Source: Bog-532 sp963720945 (GTDB lineage: Bacteria > Actinomycetota > Actinomycetes > Streptosporangiales > Streptosporangiaceae). From it: a stretch of 64,000 nt of DNA. The stretch spans positions 124,001 to 188,000 of the forward strand of contig CAVRHH010000031.1 of the NCBI GenBank assembly GCA_963720945.1, written 5' to 3'. Made by a program: the position numbers and the translations under genes. Of the stretch, positions 51,956-61,170 are shown piece by piece (position 1 is the first letter of the stretch; the number at the start of each line of letters is the position of its first letter). The notes beneath the pieces were generated by a model, which made no database searches, was not told the DNA's origin, and worked only from the letters and a program-made list of their open reading frames with translations.

Positions 51956-52229
51956 TATGGCTCACGACTGCTCCCGCACCCTGCTTGCGTTCCCTTCTCC
52001 GCCGCTGACACGTACGCGATGACCCGTGCCAGGGCCGACCCGCGCCTTCAAGGACGTCACCTTTTAGCCCTGAGGCATTTATTGGTTTGTGCCCGTTAAG
52101 CTTTCCCGGAAAATGCCGGGTTGTCGTGCCAGGACGCGCATGTCGTGATCTGAGACTGGCTAGCCTTCCCCTAGGGTGCGGCCCGGCGGGGCCGGTGGTG
52201 ATGTGCACAGTCTGGGGGATCGGCGCGTT

Positions 52230-52964
52230 ATGCCGGATGCGCGTACTGATGATCATGGAAATGTCGGCGAACCCGGCACGGTGAGCCCAGTCCCGGTGCG
52301 GGTGTTCATCTCCTATGCCCACGGCGACGCCGGGCATGAAGGCCACGTCCGGGATTTCTGGCTTTTCCTGCGCGCGAACGGCATTGATGCGCGCCTGGAT
52401 CTTCCCGTCGTGGAACAACGGGTCGACCTGGCGGAATGGATGACACGCGAGGTCCGGGACGCTGACCGGGTGCTGGTGATCGCCTCACCGGACTACCGGG
52501 CGCGGGCCGAAGGGGACACCGGGCCGGCCGAGGGGCGCGGGGTCCAATTCGAAGCTCGGCTGATCCGGGACCTTTTCTACGACAATCAGCAGGCCGGGAT
52601 GCAGCGCTTTTTGCCGGTCGTCCTGCCCGGCGGCTCGCCCGCCGATATCCCGTTGTGGCTGGGCCGCATATCGACAACGCATTACCAGGTCAGCGACTAC
52701 ACCACGGCCGGGGCCGAGACGCTGCTGCGGAATCTCACTGACCAGCCACGAGAGGTGACGCCTCCACTGGGGTCCGTGCCCGTGCTGCTGCCCCGCGGTG
52801 CCACGACTGCGCCGGCGCGGCTCCGGCTCCGGCGCCGGCGCGGCCGGCCCTGCACACCGAGATCCTCATCGAGGTGGTCATCGCCGACGGTGAGCTGGAG
52901 TCGGCCATCTCGGTGGCCGGTGCGTCGCTGTCCCGGCGGACCATGCCGCTGCCCCTTGCGGTGA
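52230..52964 (+). CDS. SEFIR/TIR-like domain, N-terminal part of a broken gene
   Basis: From ATG 52230 (GGGGGA upstream) the frame codes a SEFIR domain: VRVFISYAHGDAGHEGHVRD, then ANGIDARLDLPVVEQRVDL, VLVIASPDYRARA, RGVQFEARLIRDL, FLPVVLPGGSP and THYQVSDYTTAGAETLL. SEFIR is a TIR-related signalling fold. At about 52,818 the frame is lost in an Ala/Pro linker; the next frame continues the same protein (LHTEILIEVVIADG). Missing one C in GCG(C)CGG restores it, so the SEFIR, CHAT and NB-ARC parts were one gene. GTG 52281 is another possible start. Confidence 0.75.
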   Translation: MPDARTDDHGNVGEPGTVSPVPVRVFISYAHGDAGHEGHVRDFWLFLRANGIDARLDLPVVEQRVDLAEWMTREVRDADRVLVIASPDYRARAEGDTGPAEGRGVQFEARLIRDLFYDNQQAGMQRFLPVVLPGGSPADIPLWLGRISTTHYQVSDYTTAGAETLLRNLTDQPREVTPPLGSVPVLLPRGATTAPARLRLRRRRGRPCTPRSSSRWSSPTVSWSRPSRWPVRRCPGGPCRCPLR

Positions 52965-55900
52965 CCGGGGTCTGGGGAGCGCTGCGCCTGCCCGCAGCCG
53001 CCGCGGAGGACCGGCTGGCAGAAGCGGGCCGCCGCCTGGCGGACGCGCTGCTGGCCGGCGACGATCAGCGCCTGCTGGCCGGGGTGCTCGACCGCCTCAC
53101 GCCCGGCGATAGCGCCGCCGTCGTGCTGAGTGCGGCCGGGGACGGATTGTCACTGCCGGTGGAGCTGCTCCGGCTGGACGCAGGCGACGGGCCGGAAACA
53201 GGGCCGGTGGGGCTGCTGCCGGCGGTCAGTGTGTCCCGGCGGCTGGCTCCCGACGGGCGTGATCTCGCCTCGCCGCCGGTGGTGCCGGCTGCGGCGCCCG
53301 GGCGGCCGGGGCCGCTCAAGGTGCTGGCCGCCGTGGCCGCACCTGATGAGACCAGAACGAACAACGCGCCGCTGGATACCGAGGCGGAAATGGCGGCGGT
53401 GCTGGACGCAGTCGCCGGGGTGGTCGCGGATGACGCCGCAGTCCAGGTGCGCATCCTGGAGGTGGCATCCCTGCCGGCCATCCGGCAGGCGCTGGCCGAC
53501 GATGACTACCACGTGCTGCATTTGTCCGCGCACGGGTCCCCGGCGTCGATCGAGCTGGAGGACGAGGACGGCGCTCCGGCTGAGGTGACGACGCAGGCGC
53601 TGATGCAAGCGCTCCGGCACGCCGGTCGTGCGGTGCCGCTGATCATGCTTTCGTCGTGCTCGGGCGGGGCGGCGGGGAGCCAGGCGATGGCGGCCGGCCT
53701 GGCCGGGCATGGCGCGGACCGGGTGATCGCGATGCTCGCCCCGGTCACTGATTCCTACGCGACGACGCTGGCCCGGCATTTCTACCGTGAGCTGTCCAGA
53801 CGGCCGGGGCTTTCGGCGGGGCAGGCCCTGGCGCGGGCTCGTTACCGGGCCGAGGAAGACCGCTCTGCGGCCGCCCCTCACCAGCGGACGGCGCCGGAGT
53901 ACGGAGTGCCCACGCTGCTGGCCGCTGGTGCGGACGGCCCGCTGGTCGATCCGGTCGCCTCACCCGAGCCGCTGACGCGGGTGACCACCCCGCCGGGCGG
54001 CGCGCAGGTGCGGGAACTGCCGATGGGAGCGCTGATCGGCCGGCGCGCCCAGATGCGGGCCGCCATGGGCGTGCTGCGCCGCGCCCCGCGTGCGGTGGCA
54101 CAGTTCGGGGCCGTCAGCGGGGTGGTCTTCACCGGCGTCGGTGGCATCGGGAAAACCGCGCTGGCCGGACGGGTGATGTCCCGGCTCCGTGATGACGGCT
54201 GGCTGATCGCGGTCCACGAGGGCCGCTGGAATCCCACTGCCCTGATCATGGCCACGGCGGGCGCGCTCAGCGAAAAGCTTGCCCGGCCCGGCGACCGCGA
54301 ATCCGCGGATACCCTCCGCGCGGCGCTGGCCGTGCTGAGCGACCCGGACCGGGATGACGGGCCGAAGCTCGGCGTCATCGCCGCGCTGCTGAACCGCGAG
54401 CGGCTGCTCGTGGTCTTCGATGATTTCGAGCAGAACCTTGGTCCCGGCGGAGAGGCGTTCCTGGACCCCGCCACCGACGAGATGATCACGGCCTTGGCCG
54501 ACGCGGCCGAGACGGGCGCATTGCTGATCACCTGCCGGTACCCGCTGCCCGGCCCGGACCGGTTCCTGGCTCAGATCCCGCTGCCGGCGCTGTCGCCCGC
54601 CGAGTTGCGCCGGCTGTTCCTGCGGCTGCCCGCGCTGCAGAACCTCGAGGCCGAAGACCGGCGGCTGCTGATGCGCACGATCGGCGGCCACCCCCGCCTG
54701 ATCGAATTTACCGACGCCCTGCTGCGCGGCGGCCGCGCCAGCCTGCGGCACATTCAGGTCAAACTCCGTGACCTGGCCCGCCAGGAAGGACTCGACCTGC
54801 GTCAGGGCCAGCCCCTGCGGGCCATCCTCGACCAGGCCATGCTGCTCGGCAGCGCCAGCATCCTGCTCACCGAGCTTCTCGGCCTGCTCACCCCCGCCCA
54901 GATGGCGGTCCTGCGTCAGGTCACGGTCTGCCGCGCCCCGATGACCCAGGACGATCTGGCCTTCGCGCTGAGCCCCGCCGCCGGGACCAGCGATGCCGCG
55001 CCAGAAGGAGATCAGCCGGGCCTGACGGCGTTGCGCGACGACGTGAACCGTCTTACCGACCTGACCTTGTTCAGCCCCGGCGACGGCATCGTCATGCACC
55101 CCTGGACCGCCGAACTGGTCACCGGCAATCTCGGGAACAACTTCGGCGAACAGCACGCACGAGCTCTGGCGATGCGTCTCCGCCGGTTCGAGCAGCGCCA
55201 TGGCACCTATGACGACCTCATCGACATCCCCCGCCACCTCGCCGCGCTGGGCAACTACGACGACATCACTGATGTTGCTCACCAAGCCACCCAGATCCTG
55301 CCCGGCACGCTCGCCGTCGTTGCCTACCTCGCCGAGATCCGCCCGCTGATCCCGCCAGCCGAACGGGCGTGGGCCATCGTTGCCGATTTTGAGGTTCAAG
55401 CGCTCCTGAGCGCGGGAGATCTGCCGTCCGCCACTCAGCAACTACGCGTTATCCACCAGCAGGTCCAAGCCCGGGCCGCCGCCGATCCCGCCGACCCGCA
55501 ACGGCAGTACGATCTGTCGATCAGCTACGAACGGCTGGGGGATGCAGCGGCAGCGGCCGGGGACCTGACTGCGGCCACGACCGCTTATCTGGCTACAAGG
55601 GAGATCGCCGCAAAGCTGGCCTCGGCGCCCAACGCAGAGCCTCTCTGGCAGCGCGAGCTATCGGTCAGCCACAACAAGCTGGGGGATGTGGCGGTTGCGG
55701 CCGGAGATCTGGCCGCCGCCCAGCGCCGCCTACCAGGCTGGCCTGGGCATCCGTACCCGGCTGGCGGCCGCCGACCCCGCCAACGTCGGATGGCAGCACG
55801 ACCTGGAGACCATGCAGCAGAAGATCGACGATCTCTCCAATTCACCAGGAACCTGATGCCTTTCGCATCCGCGCCCCTGGGCACCTTCCTGCTCCGGCGC

Positions 55901-56140
55901 CGGGCCCTGGACCCGCGGCTGCGGGCCCGGCCGGGCGGCCGCCACTCGAAACCGAGCTGGCCCGCGGCGAACCGCATCGTCAGCTCGAACGCCCGCGCCG
56001 GCGTGACGTCAGGGTCCTCCAGGGCGATCGGCACCGCCCGGGCTAGCCAGTCACGCTGGCCCCTACGGGCTGCGGGGAAGCCGCACCGCTGGGCTCGTCC
56101 GGGGATGTCAGTGAGCCGCCCGTGTTCCTGGCCGCCCTGA
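52874..56140 (+). CDS. CHAT-NB-ARC-TPR protein, C-terminal part of the SEFIR gene
   Basis: Domains in order, numbered from GTG 52874: a CHAT caspase-like protease with HLSAHG (H220) and SSCSGG (C262) as catalytic dyad; NB-ARC ATPase with GVGGIGKT (420-428), Walker B VVFDDFE (D516, D517), sensor TCRYP, GGHP, winged helix and MHP (H742); then TPR repeats SYERLGDAAAAAGDLTAA and SHNKLGDVAVAAGDL. At about 55,725 an extra base in cagcgccgcctac breaks the TPR frame; the proper end is QKIDDLSNSPGT with TGA 55854-55856. The frame-extended tail (55,730-56,140) is meaningless. This is a STAND-type NTPase; likely role is sensing and cell-death response, as in other CHAT/NB-ARC systems. Confidence 0.8.
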   Translation: MVIADGELESAISVAGASLSRRTMPLPLAVTGVWGALRLPAAAAEDRLAEAGRRLADALLAGDDQRLLAGVLDRLTPGDSAAVVLSAAGDGLSLPVELLRLDAGDGPETGPVGLLPAVSVSRRLAPDGRDLASPPVVPAAAPGRPGPLKVLAAVAAPDETRTNNAPLDTEAEMAAVLDAVAGVVADDAAVQVRILEVASLPAIRQALADDDYHVLHLSAHGSPASIELEDEDGAPAEVTTQALMQALRHAGRAVPLIMLSSCSGGAAGSQAMAAGLAGHGADRVIAMLAPVTDSYATTLARHFYRELSRRPGLSAGQALARARYRAEEDRSAAAPHQRTAPEYGVPTLLAAGADGPLVDPVASPEPLTRVTTPPGGAQVRELPMGALIGRRAQMRAAMGVLRRAPRAVAQFGAVSGVVFTGVGGIGKTALAGRVMSRLRDDGWLIAVHEGRWNPTALIMATAGALSEKLARPGDRESADTLRAALAVLSDPDRDDGPKLGVIAALLNRERLLVVFDDFEQNLGPGGEAFLDPATDEMITALADAAETGALLITCRYPLPGPDRFLAQIPLPALSPAELRRLFLRLPALQNLEAEDRRLLMRTIGGHPRLIEFTDALLRGGRASLRHIQVKLRDLARQEGLDLRQGQPLRAILDQAMLLGSASILLTELLGLLTPAQMAVLRQVTVCRAPMTQDDLAFALSPAAGTSDAAPEGDQPGLTALRDDVNRLTDLTLFSPGDGIVMHPWTAELVTGNLGNNFGEQHARALAMRLRRFEQRHGTYDDLIDIPRHLAALGNYDDITDVAHQATQILPGTLAVVAYLAEIRPLIPPAERAWAIVADFEVQALLSAGDLPSATQQLRVIHQQVQARAAADPADPQRQYDLSISYERLGDAAAAAGDLTAATTAYLATREIAAKLASAPNAEPLWQRELSVSHNKLGDVAVAAGDLAAAQRRLPGWPGHPYPAGGRRPRQRRMAARPGDHAAEDRRSLQFTRNLMPFASAPLGTFLLRRRALDPRLRARPGGRHSKPSWPAANRIVSSNARAGVTSGSSRAIGTARASQSRWPLRAAGKPHRWARPGMSVSRPCSWPP

Positions 56141-56651
56141 GTGCCTTGGCCGGGGCAAGCGTCGCGATGTCTACCGCCAGCTGCGGATTGGGGGCCTGCT
56201 GCGCGGCTCCGGCCCCGGCGTCGCGGAGGAGCTTCTTGTCCAGCTCGTTGCTGATCACCCGGGCGCCCCCGGCGCCGGCCAGTATCGCGCCGATGACGGC
56301 GGTGATCGTCAGGGTGGCAGTCGAGGTGGCCGTCAGAGCCTGGCTGCCAGCGGGCTGGCCGGCCGGACCGGCCTGGACCAGAGCCGCGTCCCTGAGTGGC
56401 CCGTACAGCCCCCAGGAGATCAGCGCGGCGGCGATACCGAGCACGAGGTTCCCCACGGTGCCGAGCTGGAGGACGTCGTTCGTTCCTCTGCGCGGCAACT
56501 GGATACTGAAACCGTTTCCGCTATTGAGCAGCGCGTTGACCAAGCCCCCGAAGGCTCCCGCCGCCGCGATGACACCGGCCATCTCCCATGCCGGGCCGCT
56601 GCCTGATGCCTGGGCTGACGACTGAGCGAGATCCTGAATGACGGAATACAC
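56043..56651 (-). CDS. Small membrane protein, possible partner of the CHAT gene
   Basis: A 202-residue protein with about three or four hydrophobic helices (WEMAGVIAAAGAFGGLV, LGTVGNLVLGIAAALISWGL, ATLTITAVIGAILAGAGG) and a Pro/Ser/Ala-rich cytoplasmic-like tail. No known family. GTG 56651 has AAGGGGGG upstream; the open frame extends to 56717. It is convergent with the SEFIR-CHAT-NB-ARC gene, so a link in function is conjecture. Confidence 0.7.
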   Translation of the reverse strand: MYSVIQDLAQSSAQASGSGPAWEMAGVIAAAGAFGGLVNALLNSGNGFSIQLPRRGTNDVLQLGTVGNLVLGIAAALISWGLYGPLRDAALVQAGPAGQPAGSQALTATSTATLTITAVIGAILAGAGGARVISNELDKKLLRDAGAGAAQQAPNPQLAVDIATLAPAKALRAARNTGGSLTSPDEPSGAASPQPVGASVTG

Positions 56652-56767
56652 GATGATGCCCCCCTTACCCGCGTTGGCCTCTAAGGGACAGAGCGAAACA
56701 CGGGCCATTCCGGTCATCTCACGGTGAGATTTCCTGCCCGTGGCCTGCCAGCGACCTCATCGTGACC

Positions 56768-58465
56768 TCACCGTGGCCCAGCCGTCACCCGCGAACCGGA
56801 CGGACGAGCCAGCGCCCCGCGCCAGCGGTCCCGGCGCTCCGTCCACCGCTGGGCCCGGCGGTCGGCGAGCACCTGGCGGACGACGTTGCGGCCGGGAATG
56901 CCGGTGACCCCGCCGCCGCCGTGGGTGGCCGAGCCGGCCTGGTACAGCCCCCGGACCGGCGTGCGCAGGTCCGCGTAGCCCGCGGCGGGGCGGGCGTGGA
57001 ACATCTGGCCCAGCGACAGCTCGCCGTGGAAGATGTTCCCGCCCACCAGGCCGTACTCCTCCTGCATCTGGTGCGGCCCGATCACCTGGCGGTGCAGCAC
57101 CGAGCTGGTGAAGCCGGGCGCGACCGCTTCGAGGCGCGCCAGTACCCGGTCCGCGTACGCGTCCAGTCCGGCTGCGTGCGGCGCGTCCGCGTAGCCGGCG
57201 GGCACCCACTGGGTGAACAGGGACATGATGTGCTGGCCGGGCGGCGCCAGCGAGTCGTCGAACACGCTGGGAATGCAGATGTCGGCGAACGGCAGCGCCG
57301 ACGGCTGGCCGGCCACCGCCTGCTGGAAGGCCGTCTCCACGTCGTCCAGGCTCTCGGCTAGCACGATGGTGCCGCCGTGCACCTGCGGGTCGAACCCCGG
57401 GTGGCTGGCGAACACCGGCAGCCGGTCCAGCGCGAGGTTGACCTTCACGGTCCCGCTGCGGGTCTGCCAGCCTTCGATGTCGGCCACGAACGACGGCGGC
57501 AGGTCGGCCGCGTCCAGCAGGCGCAGGAACGAGATCTGCGGGTGCGCCGTCGTGATGACCACGTCCGCGTCGATCTCCTCGCCGCTGGCCAGCGTGACCC
57601 CGCGCACCCGGCCGGCCCGGGTGCGGATCCGGGCCACCTCGGCGCCGGTCCGGATCTCCGCGCCGAACGACCGCGCCGCCGCGGCGATCGCCCCGCTGAC
57701 CCCGCCCATCCCGCCGCGCGGGAACCCCCACGCGCCGGACTGGCCGTCGGCTTCTCCGACGTGGTGGTGCAGCATCACGTACGCGGTCCCGGCCGACCGC
57801 GGGCCCGCCCAGGTACCGATCACCCCGGACACCGAGAGCACGCCGCGGACCGCGTCGCTTTCGAAGTAGCGGTCCAGCAGGTCGGCGATGCTCCCGGTGA
57901 GCAGCCGGGTCACGTCCACCGCGCCGCGCTCGTCCACCCCGCGCAACTGCGCCAGCAGCCGGGCCTGCGCCCACAGGTCGGCGGGCCGGCGCGAGCCCAG
58001 GTGCGGCGGGATCTGGTGCAGCAGCGGGCCGAGCAGCCGCCCGATCTGCGCCAGATGCGCCTCGTAGCCGTCGTACGCGCCGGCGTCCGCGGCGGAGAAC
58101 TTAACGATCTCGGCGTGCCGGGCGGCCGCGTCCGCGGGCAGCCGCAGGTACCGGCCGTCCACCCGCGGGGCGAAGTACGGGCCCTGCGGGTAGACGTGAT
58201 ACCCGTGCTGCTCCAGCCGGAGGTCGCGGACGAGATCGGGCGGCAGCAGCGACACCACGTACGACAGCGACGTGACCGTGTACCCGGGCCCGAATGGATG
58301 CTCGCTGACCGCCGCGCCGCCGGTCACGTCGCGGCGCTCGCACACCAGCGTGCCCAGCCCGCCGCGGGCCAGGTACGCGGCGGCGACCAGGCCGTTGTGC
58401 CCGCCGCCGATGACGATCGCGTCCCGGTGAGTCCCCCGTCGCCGGTGCGGTTGCTGCCTGTCCAT
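56768..58465 (-). CDS. Phytoene-dehydrogenase-like FAD oxidoreductase
   Basis: A 565-residue flavoprotein. FAD motif IVIGGGHNGLVAAAYLARGG (about 17-36) and second strand VCERRDVTGGAAV are seen, and the C-terminal GLYQAGSATHGGGGVTG signature. Related to PYROXD2/carotenoid desaturases. Substrate unknown. Start ATG 58465. Confidence 0.9.
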   Translation of the reverse strand: MDRQQPHRRRGTHRDAIVIGGGHNGLVAAAYLARGGLGTLVCERRDVTGGAAVSEHPFGPGYTVTSLSYVVSLLPPDLVRDLRLEQHGYHVYPQGPYFAPRVDGRYLRLPADAAARHAEIVKFSAADAGAYDGYEAHLAQIGRLLGPLLHQIPPHLGSRRPADLWAQARLLAQLRGVDERGAVDVTRLLTGSIADLLDRYFESDAVRGVLSVSGVIGTWAGPRSAGTAYVMLHHHVGEADGQSGAWGFPRGGMGGVSGAIAAAARSFGAEIRTGAEVARIRTRAGRVRGVTLASGEEIDADVVITTAHPQISFLRLLDAADLPPSFVADIEGWQTRSGTVKVNLALDRLPVFASHPGFDPQVHGGTIVLAESLDDVETAFQQAVAGQPSALPFADICIPSVFDDSLAPPGQHIMSLFTQWVPAGYADAPHAAGLDAYADRVLARLEAVAPGFTSSVLHRQVIGPHQMQEEYGLVGGNIFHGELSLGQMFHARPAAGYADLRTPVRGLYQAGSATHGGGGVTGIPGRNVVRQVLADRRAQRWTERRDRWRGALARPSGSRVTAGPR

Positions 58466-58580
58466 GAGCCCGAACCTACGGGATCAGCGGCTCCGCCGGC
58501 GGCGCCGGGGCCAGCCGCGGCCCGCGCCTTCGCCGGCGGCGGGAGGCTGTCCAGACAGGAGTGAGCCCGGGAACGGGCGG

Positions 58581-59483
58581 TCAGATCAGGTCGGCCAGCC
58601 GGCGCAGCATGTCCACGCTCTGCTCGGGCGGCAGCGCCTCGGTCGCCATGGTGTTCAGGATGTCCCAGTAGTGCACCGTCTCGGCGGGCTTGTTCAGGTA
58701 GATCGCGCTGTCCAGCTGCTCCTGGTAGACGAGGTCGGGCAGCAGGCCCTCGGGGAAGCGCAGCTGGATCATCGGCCCGCCCACGGCCGCGTGGCCGCCC
58801 GCGCTGAACGGCATCACCTGGATCGTGATGTGGGCGCGGCGTGACATCCGGATGAGGTGATCGACCTGGGCGAGCATGACCGCCCGGCCGCCGATCGGCC
58901 GGCGCAGCGCCGTCTCGTCGATCACCACCCACAGGTGCGGCGGATTCTCCCGGTGCAGCACCTGCTGGCGGCGCATCCGCAGCTCGACCAGCTGGTCGGT
59001 GCCGGCCTCGGAGAGGCCGTCCGCGAGCCGGGCCACCGCCCGCGCGTAGTCCGGGGTCTGCAGCAGCCCGGGGATGAACTGCACGTCGTAACTGCGGATG
59101 ACGCTCGCCGCCTGCTCCAGGCCGAGGTAGGGCTCGAACCACGCGGGCAGCACCTCGCTGTAGGAGTGCCACCAGCCCGCGGAGTTGGCCTGCCGGGCCA
59201 GGCTCAGCAGCACCGCGCGTTCCGCGTCGTCCGCCACGCCGTACAGCGTGAGCAGGTCGGACACGTCACGCTGCTTGAAGCCGGTACGGCCCAGCTCGAG
59301 GCGGCTGATCTTGGAGCCGGACGCCCTGATCGCGTTGCCCGCGCTGTCCCGGGTGATTCCCGCGGCCTGGCGGAGCCGGCGCAGCCGTGCGCCGAGCAGC
59401 AACCGGACCACGGTCGGGCCGGCCCGGCCGTAGTCGACGACGCCGGAGTCCTCCGGTCCTGGCGTGCCCTGCGTCGTGTCCAA
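58581..59483 (-). CDS. XRE regulator with DUF5753
   Basis: A 300-residue protein: HTH at residues 27-85 (LGARLRRLRQAAGITRDSAG, KISRLELGR) and DUF5753 (YLGLEQAASVIRSYDVQFIP, GLLQTPDYARA, YWDILNTMATEALPPEQS). Common in actinomycetes, usually followed by a DUF397 gene, which is missing here. Divergent from the MBL fragment, 71 nt between starts. Confidence 0.88.
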   Translation of the reverse strand: MDTTQGTPGPEDSGVVDYGRAGPTVVRLLLGARLRRLRQAAGITRDSAGNAIRASGSKISRLELGRTGFKQRDVSDLLTLYGVADDAERAVLLSLARQANSAGWWHSYSEVLPAWFEPYLGLEQAASVIRSYDVQFIPGLLQTPDYARAVARLADGLSEAGTDQLVELRMRRQQVLHRENPPHLWVVIDETALRRPIGGRAVMLAQVDHLIRMSRRAHITIQVMPFSAGGHAAVGGPMIQLRFPEGLLPDLVYQEQLDSAIYLNKPAETVHYWDILNTMATEALPPEQSVDMLRRLADLI

Positions 59484-59554
59484 GGCCCTCGCTCTCGGGT
59501 GCGCGTGCGGGTGGTGCTTCTATCGTAGTCCGGGCCGCGCCTTAGGCTGGCCCG

Positions 59555-59861
59555 GTGAAGACGAGAGTTGATCATGCCGTCACGTCGGGCACGTTCTCCC
59601 TGGACGGGCAGACCTTCGACGTGGAGAACAACGTGTGGGTCGCCGGCGACGACGCCGAATGCGTGGTGCTGGACGCGCCGCACGATGTGGCCGCGATCCT
59701 CGACGTCATCGGCGGCCGCCGGGTCCTGGCCATCATCGCCACCCACGGGCACGACGACCACGTGCGGGCCGCCCCCGAACTGGCCGCCGCGACCGGTGCC
59801 CCGGTCCTGCTGCACCCCGCGGACCTGCCGCCGGGCAATGGCTCCTGGCGTGAGGCCGCGG

Positions 59862-59878
<17 letters not shown>
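59555..59878 (+). pseudogene. Truncated MBL-fold hydrolase gene
   Basis: Codes the first 100 or so residues of a metallo-beta-lactamase-fold protein: GQTFDVENNVWVAG and THGHDDHVRAAPELAA with the HxHxDH metal motif. The family is about 210 residues; here it ends abruptly after PGNGSWREAA, at the convergent dehalogenase gene. The second half with the other metal ligands is gone, so no active enzyme is expected. Confidence 0.78.
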
Positions 59879-60758
<880 letters not shown>

Positions 60759-60980
60759 CCGGCCATCGTCGCATACCGGCGCGAAGCGGCCGGACGGTCG
60801 CGCGCTCATTACGTCAGCCCGCTTGCCCTGCCCATGCACCGCGGGTCCCCACATCCCCGCATCCCCGCATCCGGGCTCCTTGCCCTCCCCATTCGGGCTT
60901 CCTCCCGGATCTTGTGCAGGGTCTGAGGCTGGAACAGCAGAACCTGCACATAGAGGAACGACGTTGACGCCGATCGGCGC

Positions 60981-61150
60981 GCCCGGGGCCGCGCCGGACG
61001 CCCCGCGCCGTGGGCGGCGCGCCGGGGGCCGCGCCGGGCGCCCCGCGCCGTGGGCGGCGCGCCGGGGGCCGCGCCGGGCGCCCCGCGCCGTGGGCGGCGC
61101 GCCGGGGGCCGCGCCGGGCGCCCCGCGCCGTGGGCGGCGCGCCGGGGGCC
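60981..61150. repeat. Four 40-bp tandem repeats, almost only G and C
   Basis: Copies at 60981-61020 (a few changes), 61021-61060, 61061-61100 and 61101-61140, then a partial copy. The unit is nearly pure G/C, starting gccgggggccgcgcc. 40 is not a multiple of 3, so the frame differs in each copy and it is noncoding. It lies between the two minus-strand genes. Confidence 0.9.
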
Positions 61151-61170
61151 ACACCGCGCGCCCGGCGGCG

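Noticed and set aside
55857..56034. Minus-strand open frame (PIALEDPDVTPARAFEL)
   Set aside because: Locally protein-like, but no family, and it runs into antisense of the TPR region.
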